NCBI GenBank assembly: GCA_022835595.1
Contig: BQUP01000001.1
Span: forward strand, 186,001-250,000
Reading direction: 5' to 3'
Length of the DNA: 64,000 nucleotides
Source: Cystobasidium ongulense
Lineage: Eukaryota > Basidiomycota > Cystobasidiomycetes > Cystobasidiales > Cystobasidiaceae
Below, piece after piece: positions 34,422 through 50,698 of this stretch. The notes under the pieces are model-generated. The model saw only the letters and a list, made by a program, of their open reading frames with translations, was not told the DNA's origin and did not search any database. Each line of letters begins with the position of its first letter. Positions within the stretch are counted from its first letter, which is position 1. The position numbers and the translations under genes are program-made.

Positions 34422-35692
34422 ATGGACAGCATTGATCCAGCAGCACTCTCGCTGTCGCTGCATCCGCGCACCACACCGCACGTCGACCCATCTCCATCGC
34501 CCACACCTTCGACAAGCTCGCTCGCAGCTGCCGCAGGCGTGGCGACAACCGACAGCAGCAGTCTGCCTCCAAAGCCCGACAGAGCGAAGCACGACGCCAT
34601 CAAGGCACGGTACAAGGTTCTGCAGCACAAATGGCACGATCTCATAGCCGTGCGTGTGCTTCCTCCTTTATGCGCGTAATATAGTCATGGCTGACCTTTG
34701 ATGCGATAAACAACCGACAGGACCGCACAAAGCTAGCCTCGGATCTGGAAGCTGCAGAGCTCAAGAGGGAAAAGCTTCAATCTGAAGCAGAGTGAGTAGC
34801 ACACGCTCATCAGTCTCAGCTTGCACGACTTACTCTTCTCGTCTTCACGTGGTGCATGGCAGCATGCTGATCGAACAGATGCACGAGCTGGCACCCGAGA
34901 TATCACTGGCACCAGACTATGTAGACCTGTCAAGCGACGATGCAGACGACACCTACGATGGATACATGCATCCCAATGCTTCGTCCTCCACGTACCTCGA
35001 CGGGAGGTATGGCCACCACCTCGACCGACGGCTGAGCATAAGCGATAACAATGTACCCTCATCAAGCATAAACTACTTCAGCGGACAGTTGTTCGGACCT
35101 AATTCAGGTTTAGACTTTGAAAGCGACATGGCCATTCAAGGACTCGCACCGATTGGGAGCAGTAGCAACGGCAAAAGATCCGGTAATGGAGGGCATAATG
35201 GCAAGGGCTCACATGCAAACGCTGGAACGGAAGAAAGACAGGTCATGCTTTCACCTGAACAAGCGAAAGAAGAAGAAGCTCGTATTGAGCAAGAACAAAA
35301 AGCTAGACAACGGAGTAAATCCTATAATCCTGATAACGTCAAGATTCGTATTGTGAGCATGCAATCTTCTACTTTCTTACGTCACGACACAATGAACGCT
35401 GAACCTCCATCTTCGAAAATACCAGGGAGTCATGCCTTCGACTTTTGTCCACCCTCTAGTACACAATAATTCGAACAGATCGTCTAAATCCCGCTCCCCT
35501 TCTACAACATCAGATCAAGCGGGGGTTGCAGCAGGAGGAGACGAGACTATCCAAAGCACCGGCAATACTGCGATAGGTATCGCTGGTACAAGTGAACGCC
35601 CGACAAAAAGACCCAGAACAATGTCGAAAGAGAAATCTCCTATCAAAGAGCAAGATACGATAAATGAAGATGAAGAGCCAAATCCTCCTTAG
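34422..35692 (+). CDS. Unrecognised coiled-coil, low-complexity protein, 351 aa
   Basis: Exons 34422-34649, 34721-34791, 34863-35352 and 35426-35692 join in phase. The N-terminus is Ser/Pro/Thr-rich; next comes a charged helix of about 60 residues (KARYKVLQHKWHDLIADRTK then LEAAELKREKLQSEADMLIE), likely a coiled coil; then an acidic, Ser/Gly/Asn-rich part and a second charged stretch (EQAKEEEARIEQEQKARQR). The C-terminus is Ser/Pro/Lys-rich with a KRPR cluster that could be a nuclear localisation signal. I do not recognise the family; a nuclear scaffold role would be a guess. Confidence 0.65.
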
Positions 35693-37385
35693 ACACCAAT
35701 GCCGGTCGTACACTTACTATTACATAGATGAATAGTTTTCATCCGGTTTCATTCACTAGAGTTGGCACAGTCTAGTATATAGCCGGGGAACAATATAACT
35801 TATTTCATCGAGGATTCGTGGGAAAGGAGATCGATCTGATATCGGGTTCAGGGACTAGGCTACAAGGTCGAGAGCAGATACGCTCCATTATGCTTGGGAT
35901 GTATTCTCACTGCCGCCAATTATCATGGGCGCTTCTCCTGTAGGGTCGGCATCGTGCACCTGCCACCATTCTCTATCTGCCGCTTGATGACTTCGCTCTC
36001 TCCAAGCGGCGGTCAATTGGCACTGGAAATCGCGTTCTAGCTCGATGAAGGACGACAGGCTCATTGGAAGCGTCGTCAAGGGCTCGCATACATTCTTGCC
36101 AAGCCTAGACTAGCACGAGACGCTGCCAATAACGACGATCTAGCTTTCGTAGCTTTCAAGAGCTGGCGGAGGACGGAACAGATGCTTAGATGCTTAGACC
36201 TGCCTTTACGCGAGCTTTGCCGGCTGTAATATAGCATCAGCGCAAAGGTACCAGAGCCCGTACAGTAGAAATGACGTAGCCTTGCTGTGCTGGCAATTAT
36301 CATTATGGGAAATGCTCAGCTCCAGTTGCCTGCTCTGTCTTTACGTCAAGCTGACGTTTAGTGAGATATGACGACTAATCTAGATTGCTCATTGACACAA
36401 ACACCTCCGAGACTAGATATACATTTGATAAGTAGGAGAATGCTCTACATCCCCTTTCCATGTAACCCTGTATGACGTTTCTAGACTTGAGCAATGAGGA
36501 AAGGAATTACAGGGTAGACTGATAAAGGAGGGCAATGCTGATAATGAGGAAGACTGAAAAGAAACGCCTGGTTATACTGCTCAAAACCGGTAGAAGAGGC
36601 ATGAGAGCCGGCAACAACGTCACTAAGCTGACTATATTAAACGATAGTTCTTCAAGTATCGGTCTTAAAAATGTTGCTCGTATTGTAGATTGATAGTGAG
36701 AGAGTATATGATATAGGTGGGTTTGTGAAGGCGAAGGCGACGATGATTGAGAAGGTAGACGAAAAGAGACAAAGGGACAAAAGGGGTAACACGAGAAAAA
36801 GGTGATAAAACGAAAGGTAGTCAAGTATTGCATGCGATAAATGTAGAATGAGACTGGGAGGGTGAGAGTGATATTGGCGACACTGAGGGAGACCAAAACG
36901 ACGAATGGATAGAGAAGTATGAGAGGGAAAGGAAAAGGGGACACGCGATATTTGCACCTAAGAAGCCTTAAGTACATAATGTGTCGTGCACGCATTGTAG
37001 TCACTTTCAGTATGACGAAGGACGACTGAAGGATAGTGAAAGCGAGAAGTGAGATCGATATCCTTCCGGGAGAATATGCTATTCCAGAGCGACGGTTTGA
37101 AGTAGCTCGCTCGATGCGAGACCAAATGTCTGAGTGTTTCTGGTAGGAGAAAAGCCCGTGTGATTGAAGATCCATCAGAACATTGATACACCGCGCAGCT
37201 TCACGTAGAGCTCCCCCAGGATTGCATTGATTCTATCTGAGACTATGCTCAGGCTCCGACTGAAGTTTTGCAGGAGCCTCTGAGATAAAGAACACGGCTC
37301 CCTTGCCTCTACACCAAACCATTTCTGAATTCCGGTCTGGGGAAGGAGGGGGGGAAGTTCTTTGTGTTTGGGTTTGCGTTTTCCT
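35693..37385. other. Long intergenic stretch between two convergent genes
   Basis: About 1.7 kb with no supported gene. From about 36,500 to 36,960 the plus strand is strongly purine-rich, which opens a 222-codon frame on the minus strand made mostly of Ser, Phe, Leu, Ile and Pro; I regard that as compositional. The stretch may be 3' UTR of the SR kinase. Confidence 0.45.
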
Positions 37386-40997
<3,612 letters not shown>

Positions 40998-42201
40998 GGT
41001 GCAGTCGACTTGTACCAGGTATATCCGTGTCTCTGTATCCTATCCTGCGTGCGCTGATGACCACCTCGTCCTGCCTCGAGTTGCGACAAGTCCGACCTAT
41101 CGATACGAGTGCGAATGTGAATGTGAATCAATCACCTGAAATCAGCCACCGCGGTGTGTAGTGGTAGGATTGGAATACAAAGCAGATGCAAGGTCGCAGC
41201 AGACGAGGACTGTATAGCTGTGTTCTGGCGTCTTCACCGTGCCCACTCTGCATGCTTGCCATCCAGCACTCCGCTTGTCGCTATCGCCGACACTTGCGTC
41301 CTATCATGTATCCTCGACATGAATCTCACCGAAACTCGCCTCGGAAGAGTCGGAACAGCCAATAGACTTCAACAAGCAGGATAATCACAACATCGCACTC
41401 GCAGACGCATTCCAAAGCATGCAGACAACTACTAGTACTACTACCGTCGTGCAACTTGAATCGTCGACCTGTTGATCCTGTTATCCGACTTAGCTTGGAG
41501 AACTTGAACGACCACTAGGGCTGAAACTTGCGCTGGTCATAATGAGATTTACGCCGTCTGTCGATAATACTAATGTACTGCCCCCGACTCAGTATACGGG
41601 AATCGCGGAAACGAAAACACTAAGCTCGATCTCGGTATCTCATCTTTATGACCTAGGATAGAAAGATGGAGAGCGAATCAACGAGGAGATGATGTGGGAC
41701 CTGGTGATTGCCCATATCGGCACCGAGTCAACTTGCAACTGAGGCTTTGTTGGCTATTTATACGGAATGAAAACCCCTACTGCCATGAAGTTACATAGCC
41801 TAACGCGAATATGTCTATCTGACCCCGAAATTTTGAAGTATCGTGATACTACTGTCCGTACAATTTTTTGTCATGGCGGTGCGGGCGTTGCGGTAGAGGT
41901 GCATATTTACTATCCCGAAGTTCGGTTCAATCGTCAGACAGCACAAGTACACATGTTTTGTGCCAGACGGCGTGGTCCGTGAAGTTGTACGGCGGACCCC
42001 TGTATCTCATGAAGCGAGCGACAGCATACCGCGTGTGAGTAGACAATCCAGACTCGATGAATTTATCAGGGGACTGCCACGGCCTCACCGCTGTCAACCT
42101 CGAATAGGAGCGTGAACTCCTCCCCCGAGTCAGTGTCGGAAAACAGCAGCGCAGCTACTTGCATTATTGACCATTCGCCACATCTCACTTGGGTACCCAC
42201 A
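40998..42201. other. Intergenic, SR kinase promoter and GID1 3' flank
   Basis: 1.2 kb without a supported gene. The Arg/Lys-Ser-coding 5' end of the kinase gives several antisense Leu/Val-rich open frames just left of this region, which I did not accept. Confidence 0.45.
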
Positions 42202-45025
42202 TTATGTATCTACAATACTCCCGACAAGCGCCGCTCGGCCGTCCCCAAACACATCCCCCAGTACATTTCGGACAGTGTGGGCTTGCTTGTATATGAGTTC
42301 GAGGTGCGGTATACCAGGTTGTCCCTTGGACTCTAACATGGCCTTATTGACGTCTTCCGCAAGTTTATCCCTCTCCTCTTGTCTGGTCAAATAGTAAATA
42401 TCCTTATTTCCATGCGAGGCAAGATCCGCTGGATTGGCATACGCCACCAGCGAGAAGAGCAATTTGAGCTTTGACAGAACTTGAGGTGATGTGCTTGGAT
42501 CGGTAGAAGGGTACAGCGTATTGAGCTGTGATCCGTAAGATAAGACTTGCTCGAAAGATACCTCGGGTTGGTCGTCCACGCTGGCTTGAGTAGCCTTGCC
42601 CTTTCCCTTTCGCGCGCTGCCCGAATATTGTTCATCTACGCTGGCAGCAGCCGGGCTTGCACTGTTCGTGGGAATAAGTTGTGAGGCTATCTGTTCATCT
42701 TCATCGTCATCTTGTTCCGCTTCCATGCTGCTGTCTGACCCATCCTTCTCAGTCGCAGCAGTGCTAGCCAGTACCAGTTCCACAAACTTCCGGCAGCGCA
42801 GTCTCAAGAGGAGTTCCGCTCGCTTGCGTTTCTTCTCATCTTGATCAGTAGGATTGATCCCGTTGAGCATTGATTCCAGAGTGTCCTTCGACGAAGGATG
42901 GATGACACCAGGATAATGATCCTCGATTTCCTGCATAGCATGGTCAATCCTACCTCGGCGTAATGCCAAACAGATATCTTGTCGATGTAAAGTATCCTCC
43001 AGTTCTGCTTCGTCTGCTTCCAGATCGTCCAACCCAGAGGTATCTCGTTTGACATCCGTGGTCATGTAGTCATCTCGGACACTGACTGACCTGCTGGGCT
43101 TGGCCGTCGAGGATGACTGTTCAGCGGCAGATTGCATCTCTTCATCTTCATCTCCGACTGCATCTAATCTCGGTTGACTCTCTTCAGTATCCATCTGCGA
43201 ATCGCCACCATCTTCATTGTTTGCTGACAAAGTTGTGCGCAGAGCACTCTTGAGCAACTTCTTCGAGCCACTCTCCGCTTTCTTCTTTCCTTTCTTCTTA
43301 GCCGGCGTCGAGGATCCGCTAGGCCCGGTCGGAGGGGTTTCGTTATTACTTGTCGCCGAGGTCGCGAAGCTCGTGGATGATGCAGCCACCACTTCCTTCC
43401 ATTGCTTTCTCTCCTCCTCGCGCTGCTTTCGGAAGCTCCTCGCTGTCTCAGAGTAACCTCGATAGTTCAAATATGACGCGATCAGATTCTGCATGCAAGC
43501 TTTAATGTGCGGGTCGTCTACGTCGCTAGGTAGTCGGTCGGCTGCATCAGTTGCAGATGAGCTAGATGATGAAGAGGCGGCAGGTGACAAAAAGGGTAGA
43601 GGAGGGAACGATGGTGCTAGAGTGTGCTTGTACGAGGAAGGTATGGGATGGTTGAGAACTGATGCGGTTGCTTCCCGTTGCCGCCGCTGCAAAACATATA
43701 GAGCACCTCATCAGCCCCAGTCCCCATCAAATCCTACGCAGATGTCTTTACCTTGACAAAGCTCTCGATATCAAACTTGAAAGCTTCCTGTCCAAAGTTG
43801 ACTTTGACGGTTTCGCCAGGCGTTTGAAGGCCGACAGTAGGATAGTATTGCAAAGGAGCAGTACCAGGAGTTTCCTTCAATTTCCCTCTTTCGCGATCCC
43901 TTCTAGTTACTCCGCTGCCAGCACCATAACTCGGTCTCAGGGTAGGATCGTCTCTTTCTCCAAGCTGAGAGCTAAGGTCGAAAACATAGCCTAGCCATTT
44001 GCCGTTCTTGACAAAGAAAGCTCTCTTGGCTACAAAGTCTATTCCGCAACCGATAATATCGCCTGATCCAAATCGTTCAGAGTATGCCTGACCTGTGCCC
44101 GAGCAGGCGAAAGCTTTGCCATCATCTCCGTGATACCCATATGATTCGGCATTCCAGCCTTGAGCGTATTTGAGCATTAGCGTACAGACCAAATAGACGT
44201 GGAGGTATCTCACATACCTGGCAGACGCTCCAGATCGACTGCTCGAGACGAGAATCCTATGCCAATGTAGCCTTTTTGACCTTTGCTGACAATCTCCACT
44301 TCGAAGTAGTATATACCAGCTTGTGGCGGTATCGGATAGTCCGCTCTCACCGCGGCTGCATCCTATGTGTGTCGAACCGGGGTAAGCGCTGCGTAGTTCG
44401 AGATTCAAACGCCCAATGCATACCTTTTCAGGGTCATGACGATTCAGTTCTAAAGGCAGGCAACAGCGATTAGGCGAAGAACCCTTATGCCACTTAATAG
44501 TACGTGTATTGCGAAATGCTTACTGTCTCTCCCTTGGTCGTCCTTCTCCGGGCAGAATTGAACGACACCATCTTGTATAAGAAGCCGTTTACAGCAATGC
44601 TTTGGATCCAATTTTGATGGAAGTGGGATCTTAGCAGTCGGACTAGCGAGTCCTTCCTCATACTTCTCTCGCGCCGAGATAGCCTGCGAAGGCGCTCTGA
44701 CCGCTGCAGAAGACGAAAGCGGACTATTGTCTATTGCTATACTCTGCAAAGGTGTAGCTGATCCCCACCCCGCATCATCCGCCCTGTCACTTGTCGATCC
44801 GCCAGCGGCTCTCGCGATGGATCCAGAGGTTGAAGCAGGAGCGGCCGGTGAGAGTGAGGATGGAGAAACTGTGAAGCGGGGGTAGAAGACTGAATGCTTG
44901 AGGTACGAAGGCACGCTCCAATCTTGTGGCATGACGATTGTGGGTGACAAGGCTGCTGACGAGCCGGACGGGGCGGACGCCGTAGCAGGTTGCTGAGGCC
45001 TGCTACTGAACAGATAGCTAGCCAT
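42202..45025 (-). CDS. GID1: GID ubiquitin ligase scaffold subunit GID1 (Vid30/RanBPM type)
   Basis: Core scaffold of the GID/CTLH E3 ligase, which removes gluconeogenic enzymes through the Pro/N-degron pathway. Five exons in phase: 45025-44524, 44449-44424 (26 bases), 44362-44218, 44158-43752 and 43686-42202, 854 aa. Domains: a SPRY domain (residues about 170-350) with [48 protein letters not shown] and [20 protein letters not shown]; a LisH motif ([18 protein letters not shown]); a CTLH segment ([20 protein letters not shown]) and a C-terminal CRA domain ([12 protein letters not shown] to [14 protein letters not shown]). Long acidic and Ser-rich linkers join them. The order SPRY-LisH-CTLH-CRA is diagnostic. 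Confidence 0.94.
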
Positions 45026-45766
45026 GGATGAAGGTATAAGAGCTTCTGCGACCGCAAAGGAAGCTAGGCGTATCGCTCAAATGGAGGTACTTGCTGATGT
45101 CGCCTGTGACCGCGGAAGTGCAGCACGAGCAGCCAGCGACTGTCGGTCGCGGACGCGATTTGAGCCTGCCTTTCGTTGACAGAACACGGCCAGCACTCGG
45201 AGACACAGGCAGATGTCAAGCGAGCTGCAAGTATCTGAAAGGCAGAAGGTGAAAGAGTCGGGGTGCCGTTCCGTCGCCTAGTCTGGCTGCCTGTCCAGAC
45301 GAAGTGAATGCAATCGACAAGGCAGCGGCTGTTCCTACATTTGCATGCTCGAGGTCCCATGAACAGTGCAAGCACACCGTATATAGACCTCGTCCCTATT
45401 CTTCATGCAAGCAGAATCGACATGCATTTCTGGAAGCTTGGCTGCGCTGGAACACAATCTCGCCACCATCTAAATGAAGCAGTACAGGTTACAGGTAGTG
45501 GTACAAGCTGTCATGATGCTAGCACGAGGTAAATCCGATGTTAAGTAGGTATAGTATAAGCGTGATGAAAGATGGATCATAATGATTGTACGTCAAGCTA
45601 GAACAAAGATAATTGTAGCAGGCAAGCCTTTTGAGGTTTCCCACGGCGCGAACATGGATTGAGTAGAGGTGCTCGGAATCTTGAAGATGTAGACCTTGCC
45701 GGCCAGCGACTAGCCCACACAACACAGGTAATCCGCACATCCATTGATTTGGCAAATCGACCCAAC
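45026..45766. other. Intergenic between GID1 and PAL1
   Basis: 741 bases, both neighbours on the minus strand: this is the GID1 promoter and the PAL1 3' flank. No gene or RNA could be supported. Confidence 0.5.
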
Positions 45767-47900
45767 TCAGCTGTTCCTCTTCGTTCTACCTCGCAGTAAT
45801 CTACTCGCCAAGCTAGTCTTCCTAGATAAAGGTTTCCCTTCAGCAGGAGAAGAAGTATTGCTGTTTGAAGCAGAAGAATGATCCGAGTTTGAAGTAGTAG
45901 TTGAATCTTGTAATCTACTCCTGTCAGGAGTTGAAGTTTTATCAGAAGCATACGATGAATCCGTATGCGCATATCCGTATCCTGAGCTGTTTCCGCCATT
46001 TGCATAACCACTGTGATTCCCATTGTAGCCAGAAGCATTACTCGATGAAGAAGTAGAGTGTGTCATGCCTGATTCTTTAGAGCTAGATTCCGCCAATATA
46101 GCAGCGGTTGCAGATTCGTTCGCTAGATCGTCATGCTTGTGTGATCGTGACATGGAGTTCTTTAGACCTAGACCAAAATGCGAACGATCATTGTAATTAC
46201 CCCCTGATCCAAAGACGTCAACTGGACCTTCAGGTAAGCCCAGAGGCGAAGGAGGCTGAGGAGATCGTCTTGGTGAATTTCGGTCATATCCTTGACCTTG
46301 TCTATCTTCACCGTAATTGGAAGTCGAAGGCGAGCTGATAGTCGGTCTAAGATGATTGTTTTCCATCTTCTGCTCAAGAGGGGAAGTTCCTCTTCGTGTG
46401 CCCATAGCAGGCCGACGATCGTTCCCATCATCAAGACGCCTGTAATCACTTGATGAGTTCCGCTCATCAGCAGCGTTGTTGCTGAATGGGTCCTTGGAAT
46501 CGGTGGATAGTCCCTGATTTGAGTTGGACCGCTCATATGGCAGAGGAGGCGCACCGGGGCTGTCCGAAAAATTACTGTGTTCATTGTGCGAGTCTTTTTG
46601 TGATGGACTGGAGATCATTGCACCCTTCTTGCTGCGCATACGTTGTAGTAATGATTTTGACCGCTTGATGCCAGGCTCGCCATTGTTCGAGGGTGAACTT
46701 GATGATGGCGCTTGTAGAAAGCGGTCAGGAATGATTGGCATTGGCGGTGGAACTGCCGCTGTCGCAAGAGTAAAGAGCGCGTCAGCTAATACGATAAAAT
46801 AAAAAGTGCAAAGCAATAAACTTACACGCCCCTACTGGTCTACCTTCGCGTAAAGTTGCTTCAATATCCCATATACTAGCCGTTCTGTCAGCACGTGTCA
46901 ATTTGCCCATTTCGGTTTGGTTTCTTGCGTCGGGCGAAATGGGGGAGCTAGTCATACTAGAATTGGGAGAGGGTGCTACGCTAGCTCTAGGGGGTTTACG
47001 AGCGTATGAAGAGTTTCCATAATCTAAATAAGCTTCAGAATGTACACCGAAAGCTTCTAATATCTTTCGCTCTTTTGCATCTGTCTCTTGTGATGGATAG
47101 CCTAGTGTTATACTCGAGTTGGATTGTCGGCGCTCGTACTGGGGCATACCAGCAAGAAGATTCTCGGCGGAGTTGTCGGGATCGTTGAAATGTCCCTCTG
47201 CTCCCATTGCTGCTAGAGTAGCCTTTGCTCGAGCCGATACTCCGGCGCCTCCACCATTGCCGCTTCGAGGCTGGCGGGGATAGGCCGAGTCTCGGAGAGG
47301 GGAGGTTGCACCACCAGGATGGTTGGGTGGTGGGGAGCCAGAGTAGGATGGATCTAGAGCGGACTGGGAGAATGCAGCGATGGGTGCATCTGATCGCTGT
47401 GCGCCAATGGCCGCGTCAAAGGGACCGCTGCGGGGGGTGGACAGTGATTGGATTGAGAGTCATTGTTTTAAAGCATGGTTGATGAGCATGTTCGCCGATA
47501 ATGGATGGATGGATGTGTTTAGCAAATGTCACCTCTCTACGCGTGCCAAGGAATGCAGCTCTCACCTATGATGGACTGGAAGCGGAGGGGAAATTAGATG
47601 GGCAGCAAGGATGGTAAATGGCGGAACAGCAGTCAGTCAGATGCTGTTGCTTTACTATCGAGCTGCCGGGATGTTCGTGCTGGTTGACCAAAACACAGGG
47701 CGGCCAAACAACTCACATCCACCACCGAGCCCGGAGAGGTCGAGCTTGTCGATGATGTCGCGGTACGGAGGGCTCACGGTACCCTGCTTGTTCTTGCCGT
47801 TCTTGCTGCTGGCGTCGCGTGTCGGGCGGCCCATTGACTTTGAGCGAGTGGGTCCTTGGGACGAGGCATGCTCTTTGGCCTTTGACGACGAGCTGAACAT
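45767..47900 (-). CDS. PAL1: Pal1-family endocytosis/cell-morphology protein
   Basis: Pal1 proteins sit at cortical sites of growth and early endocytosis and bind Ede1/Sla2-type partners. Four exons: 47900-47717, 47575-47566 (only 10 bases), 47427-46826 and 46758-45767, 595 aa. The family signature PPYRDIIDKLDLSGLGGG then FHHSGPFDAAIGAQR is recovered only when the 10-base exon is included; without it the frame is lost. Further left come KERKILEAFGVHSEAYLDYG and TASIWDIEATLREGRPVG, and, after the last intron, KRSKSLLQRMRSKK, a basic motif also seen in fungal Pal1 C-termini. The rest is Ser/Asn/Gly-rich disorder. It shares a 247-bp divergent region with FAF1. Confidence 0.85.
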
Positions 47901-48147
47901 GGTGCAGGAGCGGGGCGAGCGAGCAGCGCGGTGGCTGGCTGGCTGGCTGGCTCACTGTTTGCAGCTGCAGTCTTGTGCTGCTCTAGAGGGCGCGCTGTTG
48001 TGTTGTCTCGCTTGGGGTGATGGAGGCCAGCGGTGTGTACTTGCGCGCCAGTTGTTCAAAGCAGCACGAGATAGATCGACTTGTCACTTTTCGAAGCGCT
48101 TCCAACACCGCACACCTTGCACTGACAGCCCAACTCACTGCGCAACA
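47901..48147. promoter_or_regulatory. Divergent promoter region PAL1/FAF1, 247 bp
   Basis: Two start codons face away from each other. A GGCTGGCTGGCTGG run lies at about 47,935-47,950. No other element is identified. Confidence 0.4.
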
Positions 48148-49253
48148 ATGAGCAGATCAGCCTCACCCAGCGAGGCCTCCGAGTCTGGCGACGACGACCA
48201 GGCGAAGCTGCTCCAGCTCCTCAATGCTCAGTGTGCTGCCAGCTTGGGTGGGGTGATGCCAGTAGCCTCGACGAGCAGGCTGGAAGACATCACCGACGAC
48301 GACGAGCAACACAGCAGCGACGACAATGATGACGTAGACGACGACGACGACGACGAATGGACTGGCTTTGGCGAGGTCGCTCCTCCAGCTGGCCTCCCAT
48401 CAGCAAATTCAAAGCAAGCAATCGTCGTCTCGTTCCAAGACTCTATACGCAATGGAAAGAGAAAGCTCGACGAGAGTGAAATCACTACATTCGGTGAAAA
48501 GGATGGCTTCATGGTGCGCCCTGCCTCTGCTTCTAAATGTGAAGCTTGAGCAATTGGCTAACGCATTGTGGCAACTTTAAACGCGACAGTCTACGAAGAT
48601 CCGAAGAGCGAATGTAGAGTCTGTCAATGAGCCAAGTAGGCGAAAAGGAAAGGCAAAAGCAGACGGTGATGACGATGAAAGGTGACTTGGATGCGCCTTG
48701 TGTTCGTATAATGCTGGGTATTCTTGGCTGATCACTTATTCTGTCCACTTTACCATGTAGACACCTGAAAGAGCTGGATGCATCGCTTTACACCCTCATA
48801 CAAGATCTACCTTCCAACGCTACGGCTGCATCTAACACTATACTCCTAGACAAACTAAGCGCACTGCCCTCACCACGTCTCTTAACCAAGAAATCACAAG
48901 AAAACGAAAAGGTAATCGATAAAAAAGCACCACGTACATTACATGAGAAAATCTATACAGCTAGATTAAACAGAGCAAAAATAGCAGATTCAGAAGCAAG
49001 AGAGAATGGTGTTGTAATAGCAGCAGGTAAAGGGAAATATGCTCTAACTAAAAAAGCAAGACGGGAACAAACTGGTGTTGAAGATGCTCGTAGGAAAAAA
49101 GCTAGAGGTATTTCAGGTGTAGTTGGTAAAATGAGAAAAGGAGGTTCAGTATTGACTCTTAACAAGGAAGAGATCAGAAAGGGTAATGAAGGTGATTTGA
49201 GTGGAATTAGCAAGAGAAAGCAAAAACGACCTCCCAGACAGGGTAGACGATAG
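48148..49253 (+). CDS. FAF1: 40S ribosome biogenesis factor FAF1
   Basis: Nucleolar protein needed for pre-rRNA cleavages that yield 18S rRNA. Exons 48148-48513, 48590-48681 and 48761-49253, 316 aa. The N-terminal half is acidic (runs of Asp around residue 70) with EWTGFGEV and AIVVSFQDSIR; the C-terminal half is very basic, with LHEKIYTARLNRAKIADSEA, GKGKYALTKKARREQTG and KARGISGVVGKMRKGGSVLT, which is the conserved FAF1 tail. Length and layout fit yeast Faf1 (about 350 aa). It ends just before the left arm of the inverted duplication. Confidence 0.85.
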
Positions 49254-49284
49254 GCTTGTTGTACTCTAAGCATCCTTTCATATC

Positions 49285-49540
49285 GTTAAGCAATACAACG
49301 CACCCTCGTAGCAATTGCTTCCAAAGCTATTGCAGAACGTGCAGATACACCGTAGGCCTGATTTTACAGTACTTCCTGATAGTCTGCTGAAGAGCCTGGC
49401 AAGGTTCATTGCCACTTCGATCTTTTGACTCGCCGCAAGATTTGAAGATGGTACGCAGCACGGAGACCTGCTTTCATCAATCAGAACATCAGTTCAAAGG
49501 ACCGGTTGAGCTCAGCTGGTGGAGCGGTTAGTTTCAATTC
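49285..49540. repeat. Inverted duplication, left arm, with broken 5' half of tRNA-Asn
   Basis: About 250 bases are the reverse complement of 50807-51065, with only about five differences. The arm ends inside the copy of the tRNA's extra intron (last shared bases GTTTCAATTC). It contains the tRNA 5' half at 49500-49529, in which the D-arm carries small changes and the 3' half is absent, so it cannot make a tRNA. The outer end is close to the FAF1 stop. Confidence 0.85.
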
Positions 49541-50690
49541 GATACAATCTTTCAACTCGTACAGCCGAAGTACTTTATGAGAGCCCACCTTCTTTGTAGG
49601 AAGAAACTTATGTACCGACCGTAAGCTGGATAAATTGTTTGTCTGATGTTTCATGGTATACGTTGCAATCGCGACAACCCATTCGTCTGTCACGGGTACG
49701 CTTTTCACTATGCCTGATCTTTCAGTGTTCATAGAACCAGTAGTACTAGCGAAGGCGCACATATACATCTGCTTAGGCGACCTGATTGCATTGCTTCGAG
49801 TCTCTCGGTTGAAGGAGCTTGAATTCGGTATTCTATGGAATGTATTGATTGGCATGCCACCTATACCAACTCAATCAGGCTCAACTTGGGCGTGATACTG
49901 TGGGTAAGCTTCAGTGGGTCTTGGGCAGATTTCTACCGCTTCGATGAAATGCAATTCTTGGGACCGGAGGAGAATGATGACGTTAGAAGAGACGGAAAAC
50001 ATTGCAACGGCCTACCTAGTACAGCCTTATTTGGTGCTGGAAACACCGTCGGCACACGTTCCTGTTAGCTTGACGGTCCCAGCGCCCTCGATCAACTTCG
50101 GCCGGATCGGCTGGGATACGTACCAGACAATGCAAAGGGTATTGAGGCCTCACAGGCGATGGCTGAGCTAAACAAGTTCGTTCCGACTGCAAGTGGTCTG
50201 AATTGGGTGTTTTCACCTAGACTTTCCTCCGTAATTAGGTAGACTGTCAGACTGTGTGGATTCAGAAGGTAAAGCAGAGCATGCACCCCATCGTTCTGTC
50301 TGAGATAAACCCGTCTGACCACCGTTCGCGGAGACGGAGGCCCCGGGTTTGTCGGTCGTGCACAGTGGTCTACAAAATGCCGACATCCTCTTTCGCTACC
50401 CATAAATTTGAGCCAAACACATTCTCCAGTGGCCGGCTGCAGAAGCATCACCGCCATTTTTCAGGGAAAGAAGAAGCGACAAGTGAGAAAGTAGGGAAAC
50501 TAGGCACTTAGGCTTCTATACTGCTTCATGGCTTTGCAGTTACCAGTTTCAAAAAGAAAAGGTCTTATCGGCCCGATGATCGAGAAAGATGGACATGCAT
50601 GAATGTGTGTTCAGAAGAACCGAACACACAGGCGTGCGCAGCAAAATGAAAGCTCCCCTCGCCTGTCCTAGCTGAATGCTCAAGAGGAGC
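49541..50690. other. Spacer between the inverted arms
   Basis: About 1.15 kb of single-copy DNA up to the tRNA terminator. Two minus-strand open frames of 121 and 124 codons exist (50092-50457, 49481-49855); the second runs into the duplicated tRNA half, so its end cannot be ancestral coding sequence. I see no domain, transposase or family likeness in either. Confidence 0.5.
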
Positions 50691-50694
50691 AAAA
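50691..50694 (-). terminator. Pol III terminator of tRNA-Asn
   Basis: Four T residues on the transcribed sense strand begin five bases after the discriminator base, as expected for a functional Pol III gene. Confidence 0.7.
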
Positions 50695-50698
50695 GATT

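Noticed and set aside
36507-37175. 222-codon minus-strand open frame
   Set aside because: The composition is dominated by Ser, Phe, Leu, Ile and Pro as expected from the antisense of a purine-rich tract; no domain, no splice partner and no start context of note.
49481-49855. 124-codon minus-strand frame in the inverted-repeat spacer
   Set aside because: Its last 20 codons are the antisense of the duplicated tRNA half, so it cannot be an old coding gene; no domain was seen.
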